A stretch of DNA of 9,528 nt from a bacterium (lineage in GTDB: Bacteria > SZUA-79 > Acidulodesulfobacterales > Acidulodesulfobacteraceae): positions 1 through 9,528 of the forward strand of contig JAJYWW010000007.1 in the NCBI GenBank assembly GCA_021791295.1, given 5' to 3'. Numbering within the stretch: the first letter of the stretch is position 1; each line of letters starts with the position of its first letter. Both the position numbers and the translations under genes were made by a program. The notes under the pieces were generated by a model. That model made no database searches and was not told the origin of the DNA. It worked only from the letters and a program-made list of their open reading frames with translations. Below are positions 5,372 through 9,528 of this stretch, piece by piece.

Positions 5372-6943
5372 TTATATTTCAAACTCTTCCCCTATGAACT
5401 CTTCCTCGATTATCATTTTCATTTCTTCTTTCTTTATTGAGGTATTTATTGCTATAAAATAAAATAAAACCGCCGTTAATATTACGATTATTAAGTCGTA
5501 AGGGGATGTTACGGTATTATCTCCGCCGAAATTTTTACTGCCGAAAAAAGATATAGTTATAAGCGCGGCTATATAAAAAAGAAACCATAAGCCGGGCATT
5601 ACTGTCTGTTTAAACTTTGTTTTAATGCCGTTAAAATTAGTAATAATGAACAGTATAATTCCGACCGATATTCCGATCCCCAATTTCCACAGGACTGTAA
5701 AAGTCGACCAGTAAATAATGAGGGTGCCTACTATAAACGCCGATAAAGAAATAATTTTTGCGAAAGGCAGATAAAAAGGGCGTTTTCTTTCTGCATCCAA
5801 TTTCCTGAACGTCATAAGCCCTATCGGCCCTAAAACGTAAGTAAAAACCATTCCCGACGTAATTACGCCTACTAAAGACTGCCAGCTCGGAAAAGGAAGA
5901 AGATATAACGCCGACAGAATAAAAGTTACAAGTAAAGAGATGTAGGCGGTACCGTATCTGTTAAAATTTTTATGAAAACTTTCAGGCAAAAATTTCATCT
6001 TGGACATTGCAAAAGTAATTCTGGAAGTCGTTCCCATATATACCAAACCGGTAGCAAAAGGCGATATTACCGCACCTATCATTACCATAATTGCAAATGC
6101 CGGAAGTCCGTATAAATTCAATAAATTTACAAAAGGCGAAGAAAAATTAATCATGCCCCAGCCGTTATTTTTAACTGCGGGAACGGATATAATAAAGCTG
6201 AATGCAAGCAAAGTATAAATTATAATGCCTATTATAACGGATAAAATTGTAGCTATCGGCACGTCTCTGCCTGGATTTTTAGCTTCGCCGGACAGGTCTA
6301 TAGCCTGCCTGAAACCGAGATATGAAAATATAACCCCTCCAAGAGATATACTTTTCATAACGCCGTCGTATCCGTAAGGCATTAAGTTGTATCCGTAAAG
6401 ATTTCTTATATTGCCGTTTTTAACGGAAACATATATAAGCGCTATAGAAGCGGCTAATACGATAAAAATTTTAAAGTAAGTCAGGAAAGTATTGGTTTTT
6501 GCAAAAATTTTCGCGCCGAAAAAATTTAATATAAAGAAAATTAAAAGAATCAAAAAGGAAAATAGTATTCCTAACTGCGTAGGGGAGTTATTTATGAATA
6601 GACCGGGAATATACCGGTTAAGATACTGAACCGTAGCTTCGGTTTCTATGGTGCTGACGGCCGCGCCGGCTATGATGAGTATCCAGCTCGTTATAAATCC
6701 GAGAAATGCGCCGTGCGTATATTTCGGGTATCTTGCAAGACTGCCCGCGGAAGGAAGCATAGCTCCGAGTTCGCTGTAAACCAAAGCTATCAGCATTACG
6801 GCAAATCCGCTGATAAACCATGAAAAAATAGATGCCGGTCCGGCGTATTTAGCGCTGACGTAAACACCAAGGAGCCATCCTGAACCGATGATGGCGCTCG
6901 TCGAAGCAAAAGTCAGCTGAAGCAGATTTAATGTTTTTTTCAT
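5372..6943 (-). CDS. APC-superfamily amino acid permease
   Basis: Inner-membrane secondary transporter expected to import an amino acid or related compound with a cation. The 523-residue protein is hydrophobic throughout, compatible with about 12 membrane segments. The first helix holds the unwound G20-S21-G22 substrate-site motif typical of the superfamily (IIGSGWLLG). The sixth-helix region reads FSYLGFRQAIDLSGEAKNP followed by GRDVPIA, the classic E-x-K-N-P-x-R-D-x-P signature. The C-terminus is a short acidic cytoplasmic tail with several Glu runs. The ATG at 6941-6943 has no visible Shine-Dalgarno sequence, unlike trxB beside it, but no better start exists and the residues after it fit the usual APC N-terminus. 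A promoter candidate lies about 46 bases upstream. It is transcribed divergently from trxB and converges on the CDGSH-type gene. Substrate is not predictable from sequence alone. Confidence 0.9.
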   Translation of the reverse strand: MKKTLNLLQLTFASTSAIIGSGWLLGVYVSAKYAGPASIFSWFISGFAVMLIALVYSELGAMLPSAGSLARYPKYTHGAFLGFITSWILIIAGAAVSTIETEATVQYLNRYIPGLFINNSPTQLGILFSFLILLIFFILNFFGAKIFAKTNTFLTYFKIFIVLAASIALIYVSVKNGNIRNLYGYNLMPYGYDGVMKSISLGGVIFSYLGFRQAIDLSGEAKNPGRDVPIATILSVIIGIIIYTLLAFSFIISVPAVKNNGWGMINFSSPFVNLLNLYGLPAFAIMVMIGAVISPFATGLVYMGTTSRITFAMSKMKFLPESFHKNFNRYGTAYISLLVTFILSALYLLPFPSWQSLVGVITSGMVFTYVLGPIGLMTFRKLDAERKRPFYLPFAKIISLSAFIVGTLIIYWSTFTVLWKLGIGISVGIILFIITNFNGIKTKFKQTVMPGLWFLFYIAALITISFFGSKNFGGDNTVTSPYDLIIVILTAVLFYFIAINTSIKKEEMKMIIEEEFIGEEFEI

Positions 6944-6988
6944 TGGCGTTTAGTTATTTGATTTAAAAAATACAATATGATTTAATGT

Positions 6989-7017
6989 ATTATATTAATC
7001 ATTTTTTAATAAAACAA
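6989..7017 (-). promoter_or_regulatory. Candidate sigma-70-type promoter of the permease gene
   Basis: On the minus strand, TTGTTT (7017-7012) and a perfect TATAAT (6994-6989) are separated by exactly 17 bases. Transcription would start near 6982, giving a leader of about 40 bases before the permease ATG. The region is about 87% A+T, which raises the chance of an accidental match. Confidence 0.45.
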
Positions 7018-7021
7018 CTAT

Positions 7022-7058
7022 AAAAATAATAAAAATAAATTTTATTGTTATTATTTTT
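7022..7058. repeat. A/T-only imperfect palindrome between permease and trxB
   Basis: Bases 7022-7039 and 7041-7058 are reverse complements except for one mismatch, almost all A and T. It is in the middle of the divergent 178-base gap, where only about 23 bases are G or C. It could be a cruciform, a bent-DNA site or a nucleoid-protein binding site, or simply a product of base composition. A weak plus-strand promoter (TTGTTT at 7066-7071, AATAAT at 7090-7095) lies just downstream. Confidence 0.35.
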
Positions 7059-7107
7059 TTTACTCTTGTTTATTTCATTCAATATTTTAAATAATTATTT
7101 ATAATAT

Positions 7108-7115
7108 AAGGAGGT
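7108..7115 (+). promoter_or_regulatory. Ribosome binding site of trxB
   Basis: AAGGAGGT, a full anti-Shine-Dalgarno match, lies six bases before the ATG at 7122. It fixes the trxB start and predicts strong translation. Confidence 0.85.
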
Positions 7116-7121
7116 TTTCTA

Positions 7122-8039
7122 ATGATTTACGACGTAGTTATAATCGGCGGCGGTCCTGCCGGACTTTCGGCGGCTATATATGCCTTAAGAGCGCGCCTTA
7201 GCATTGTTCTGATAGAAAAAATGGCTGTAGGCGGACAGATAGCTCTTACCGACAATATAGAAAATTATCCGGGATTTCCGTCTCTTTCAGGCGTAGAGTT
7301 AATGCAAAAATTTGAAGAACACGCTAAAGGATTGGGCTTGCAAATTATATACGACGAAATAAAAGATATAACCGACGACGGTGAATATAAAACTTTAAGG
7401 GGCGTTAACGAAAATTATCAGACTAAAACTGTTATTATAACGGTAGGAGCATCGCCTAAAAGACTTAATATACCGGGCGAAAGAGAGTTTACCGGAAGAG
7501 GCGTATCATACTGCGCTACATGCGACGGCCCTTTTTTTAAAGACCAGGATATAGCCGTAGTCGGCGGCGGGGACGCCGCTTTAAAAGAGGCTAACTACTT
7601 GACTAAAATCGTTAAATCGGTGACTTTAATTCATAGAAGAAAGGAATTCAGGGCTGAAAAAATAATTCAAGAAAGGCTTCATAATGCAAAGAACGTAATT
7701 ATGGAGTTAGAGCATGTTGCCGTTTCTATAAACGGAAACAAAACCGTAGAATCGATAACTATCGAAAACGTTAAAACCAAAGAAAGAAAAACTGTGCCGG
7801 TTAAAGGAGTTTTCATTTTTATCGGCATCAATCCTCAAACATCTTTCCTTAAAAACATCGAAAAAGACGAACACGGTTTTATAAAAACGGATCCCTACAC
7901 GCTTATGACGTCAATGCCTGGAGTATTTTGCGCCGGCGACGCCCATTCCAAGAAACTGCTTCAGGTCGCGACCGCAGTCGGAGAAGGCGCTCTTGCGGCA
8001 ACCGCGGCAGAAGAATTTATCTGCGACGTCTGCTCATAA
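7122..8039 (+). CDS. trxB: Thioredoxin reductase
   Basis: FAD-dependent enzyme that reduces thioredoxin (or a similar disulfide carrier) with NADPH in the cytoplasm. The 305-residue length is typical of the low-molecular-weight bacterial form. The FAD-binding motif GGGPAG is at 9-14 and the redox-active disulfide C131-A-T-C134 is followed by D135-G136. The pyridine-nucleotide domain has GGGDAA at 148-153 and HRRKEFRA at 171-178, the basic motif that selects NADPH. The second FAD motif is at 267-274 (GVFCAGDA). An Arg is common before the Gln near 281; here Leu is present. Unusually the protein ends CDVCS, adding a CxxC at 301-304 a few residues beyond the usual C-terminus. It is transcribed alone, divergent from the permease and convergent with the DsrE-family gene. 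Identification is firm; a related ferredoxin-dependent or sulfide-pathway role is possible but less likely given the HRRxxxR motif. Confidence 0.93.
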   Translation: MIYDVVIIGGGPAGLSAAIYALRARLSIVLIEKMAVGGQIALTDNIENYPGFPSLSGVELMQKFEEHAKGLGLQIIYDEIKDITDDGEYKTLRGVNENYQTKTVIITVGASPKRLNIPGEREFTGRGVSYCATCDGPFFKDQDIAVVGGGDAALKEANYLTKIVKSVTLIHRRKEFRAEKIIQERLHNAKNVIMELEHVAVSINGNKTVESITIENVKTKERKTVPVKGVFIFIGINPQTSFLKNIEKDEHGFIKTDPYTLMTSMPGVFCAGDAHSKKLLQVATAVGEGALAATAAEEFICDVCS

Positions 8040-8118
8040 TAATAATTTTTTTCAATACACGATTATTGTCCGACTAAACAGGCATATATTTAAGTTTCTC
8101 TTCTTTCTCGTTTTTTCG

Positions 8119-8496
8119 TTAGTACGACAGTGTTTTGACGTTGTCGTCCATAACCATTTGAACTACGTATGCTCCGCCTACTACGCCGCTACATTCTTCA
8201 ATTAAATCTTCTTTGGTGAAGTCGTTTAATTCTAATGCCGGAGTGCAGACTTTAAAAACGACTCCGGCATTATAGGCGTCTTTAATGAAATCGTATATCG
8301 ATTTAGGACTGCCTTCCTTTGCCCTTAAATTTTCCGCAACGCCTTTTTTCATTAAAAGACCGGCATCCGCCGTCAGTACCATTTCTACTTCGTAATCCAT
8401 TACCGCTGCCGCTGCCGCCTGGAAAAAAGGGGCTCCGAGAGCATGAGGATTTGAAGGGGAAGTGTTTTGAAGCATAATAAAAAGTTTGTTTGCCAT
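8119..8496 (-). CDS. DsrE-family sulfur-carrier-like protein
   Basis: A 125-residue cytoplasmic protein of the DsrE/DsrF-like fold. Members bind persulfide sulfur on a conserved Cys and hand it on in sulfur oxidation, sulfur reduction or tRNA thiolation. The N-terminal strand (KLFIMLQN) leads to an Ala-rich helix (about 22-33), then a strand with VEMVLTADAG (about 37-46), and a strand ending VC84TPAL where the candidate active Cys sits. A GVVGGAYVV strand-helix turn closes the fold; C102 is a second Cys. I start at ATG 8496 because GGAGGT (8507-8512) is ten bases upstream. The longer in-frame ATG at 8514 lies on that ribosome binding site and would add six residues, so it is rejected. It follows trpS by 42 bases in the same direction and may share its transcript. 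The specific DsrE subtype is not determined. Confidence 0.75.
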   Translation of the reverse strand: MANKLFIMLQNTSPSNPHALGAPFFQAAAAAVMDYEVEMVLTADAGLLMKKGVAENLRAKEGSPKSIYDFIKDAYNAGVVFKVCTPALELNDFTKEDLIEECSGVVGGAYVVQMVMDDNVKTLSY

Positions 8497-8506
8497 AATA
8501 TTTGTT

Positions 8507-8512
8507 ACCTCC
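8507..8512 (-). promoter_or_regulatory. Ribosome binding site that sets the DsrE-family start
   Basis: GGAGGT on the minus strand overlaps the upstream in-frame ATG (8512-8514) and lies ten bases before the ATG at 8496. This geometry supports the shorter protein beginning MANKLF. Confidence 0.75.
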
Positions 8513-8538
8513 ATTTTTTAAAATTTTTTGAGAAATAT

Positions 8539-9522
8539 TTATTTATTATACAATATTTCCATTGAGTTTTTTACTTCTTTTATCGTTTCGGAAGCGATTA
8601 TTCGGGATTTTTTAGTTCCGTCAAACAGTATATCCCACACTTCGTCTTTGTTTTTTAGATAATGGCTTCTCCGCTCGTTCATCGGTTCTAATAAGGATTT
8701 AATAACCCCGAACAGATTTTCCTTGCATTTTACGCAGCCTATTTTACCGTTTTTGCAGTCATATTCGGTTTCTTTAATTAAATCGCCGCATGAAAAAGCT
8801 TTGTGGTAAGAGTATATAGTGCATATGTCCGGATTGCCTTTGTCCGTAGGGTGAATTCTATTTTTGTCCGTCAGCGCCGATTTAATTTTATTTTTTACGG
8901 AATCGAAATTGTCCGAAAGATTTATAGCATTTCCATATGATTTGCTCATTTTTAAATTCCCGTCGAGTCCTACGAGTTTTGGGGATTCGCCTATAAGGGC
9001 GAAAGGTTCTATGAGTTTGCCGGAATATAATTCGTTAAATTTTCTTATTATTTTTCTAGCTATTTCGATATGGGGGAGCTGGTCTATGCCTACCGGCACC
9101 AAGTCTGCTTTAAAAACGGCAATATCGGCCGTCTGGCTTACCGGATAGCCCAAAAATCCGTAAGTTAATTCTTTATAGCCTCTTTCTTTAGCTTCGGTTT
9201 TAATAGTAGGATTATGTCTTAAGGGGTTTACCGAAACAAGCATCGAAAAGAAAGTCGTCAGTTCCGAAATTTCCGGTATCATAGACTGTATTGCTATAGT
9301 GGATATTTTCGGGTCTATTCCCGCCGAAAGATAATCTAAAGCGACAAGGAAGATATTCTCTTTAAGTTTTTCGGGATGTTCGAAATTAGTCGTCAGCGCC
9401 TGAACGTCCGCTATTAAAATAAAAGTTTCGTATTTATCCTGAAGCATTATCCTGTTTTTTAAAGAACCTGCGTAATGTCCCAGGTGAAGTGGTCCGGTCG
9501 GTCTGTCTCCCGTTAATATTCT
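8539..9522 (-). CDS. trpS: Tryptophanyl-tRNA synthetase, N-terminus uncertain at window edge
   Basis: Class I aminoacyl-tRNA synthetase that charges tRNA-Trp with tryptophan in the cytoplasm. The HIGH-type signature HLGH is encoded at 9475-9486, within TGDRPTGPLHLGHYAGSLK, and the KMSKS loop is canonical in LKMSKSYGNAI. A GCVKCKENL segment near the C-terminus is seen in many bacterial TrpRS, followed by the usual LLEPMNERR. The first ATG in frame (9445-9447) lies downstream of the HIGH motif, so starting there would give an inactive enzyme. Coding clearly runs back to 9522 (RILTGDRPTG), where TrpRS N-termini normally begin, but the codon just before is TAA (9523-9525) and no ATG, GTG or TTG lies between. 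A missing base, a non-standard start such as ATA or ACG, or a real lesion could explain this. About 327 codons are visible, close to a normal length. Confidence 0.9.
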   Translation of the reverse strand, partial: RILTGDRPTGPLHLGHYAGSLKNRIMLQDKYETFILIADVQALTTNFEHPEKLKENIFLVALDYLSAGIDPKISTIAIQSMIPEISELTTFFSMLVSVNPLRHNPTIKTEAKERGYKELTYGFLGYPVSQTADIAVFKADLVPVGIDQLPHIEIARKIIRKFNELYSGKLIEPFALIGESPKLVGLDGNLKMSKSYGNAINLSDNFDSVKNKIKSALTDKNRIHPTDKGNPDICTIYSYHKAFSCGDLIKETEYDCKNGKIGCVKCKENLFGVIKSLLEPMNERRSHYLKNKDEVWDILFDGTKKSRIIASETIKEVKNSMEILYNK

Positions 9523-9528
9523 TTAGAT

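Noticed and set aside
6000..6821. Open frames inside the permease gene (6000-6218 plus, 6618-6821 minus)
   Set aside because: The permease frame is supported by family motifs over its full length, and these alternatives show none.
7100..7105. TATAAT just before trxB as its -10 box
   Set aside because: It would start transcription inside the Shine-Dalgarno sequence, and no -35 is at the right distance.
8040..8118. Terminator between the convergent trxB and DsrE-family genes
   Set aside because: T-rich stretches are present, but I found no GC-containing stem next to them; only short weak pairings such as AATAAT/ATTATT.
7993..8205. 70-codon plus-strand frame across the trxB end and the DsrE-family gene end
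   Set aside because: It begins inside trxB, runs antisense over the DsrE-family gene, and shows no ribosome binding site or known motif.
8497..8514. Six extra N-terminal residues on the DsrE-family protein from ATG 8514
   Set aside because: That ATG overlaps the GGAGGT ribosome binding site which serves the ATG at 8496.
8864..9148. 94-codon plus-strand frame opposite trpS
   Set aside because: It is antisense to a gene identified by its KMSKS motif and shows no features of its own.

Overview
The window is AT-rich bacterial DNA cut at both ends. It holds nine protein genes, with no tRNA, rRNA, CRISPR array or complete transposon that I can see. The mix of a TtrA/ArrA-like molybdenum oxidoreductase, its TorD-type chaperone, a c-type cytochrome, a DsrE-family sulfur-carrier-like protein and a bacterial thioredoxin reductase suggests an anaerobic or microaerobic bacterium that respires sulfur or arsenic compounds. 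A low-GC deltaproteobacterium-like sulfur-cycle lineage would fit, but that placement is inference from gene content; no phylogenetic marker was compared.

Layout. Bases 1-4975 form a plus-strand respiratory block: the C-terminal four fifths of a molybdopterin oxidoreductase, a TorD-family assembly chaperone, a NarL/LuxR-type response regulator with no kinase in view, and a secreted dihaem cytochrome c made of two near-identical domains. The block ends at a perfect 25-bp inverted-repeat terminator (5001-5056). The gaps inside the block carry two sizeable inverted repeats: one REP/BIME-like (2390-2475) and one upstream of the cytochrome gene (4197-4252). Next come a very small CDGSH-type iron-sulfur protein (plus) and a convergent APC-family amino acid permease (minus), whose stop codons are one base apart. 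A 178-base gap of about 13% GC separates the divergent permease and thioredoxin reductase genes. The right end is a minus-strand pair, trpS then a DsrE-family gene, converging on trxB.

How they may work together. The chaperone very probably matures the adjacent molybdoenzyme. The cytochrome could pass electrons to or from that system, and the regulator may control it, but only adjacency and shared orientation support those two links. The permease, thioredoxin reductase and trpS are housekeeping or transport genes.

Points most worth a second look: the trpS reading frame carries its HIGH motif upstream of its first ATG and has an in-frame TAA just before the expected N-terminus; the CDGSH motif reads CDWKH; trxB ends in an extra CxxC; the response regulator has Met at its Thr/Ser switch position; and the cytochrome is a recent-looking internal duplication. 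I did not find a convincing wholly new system.
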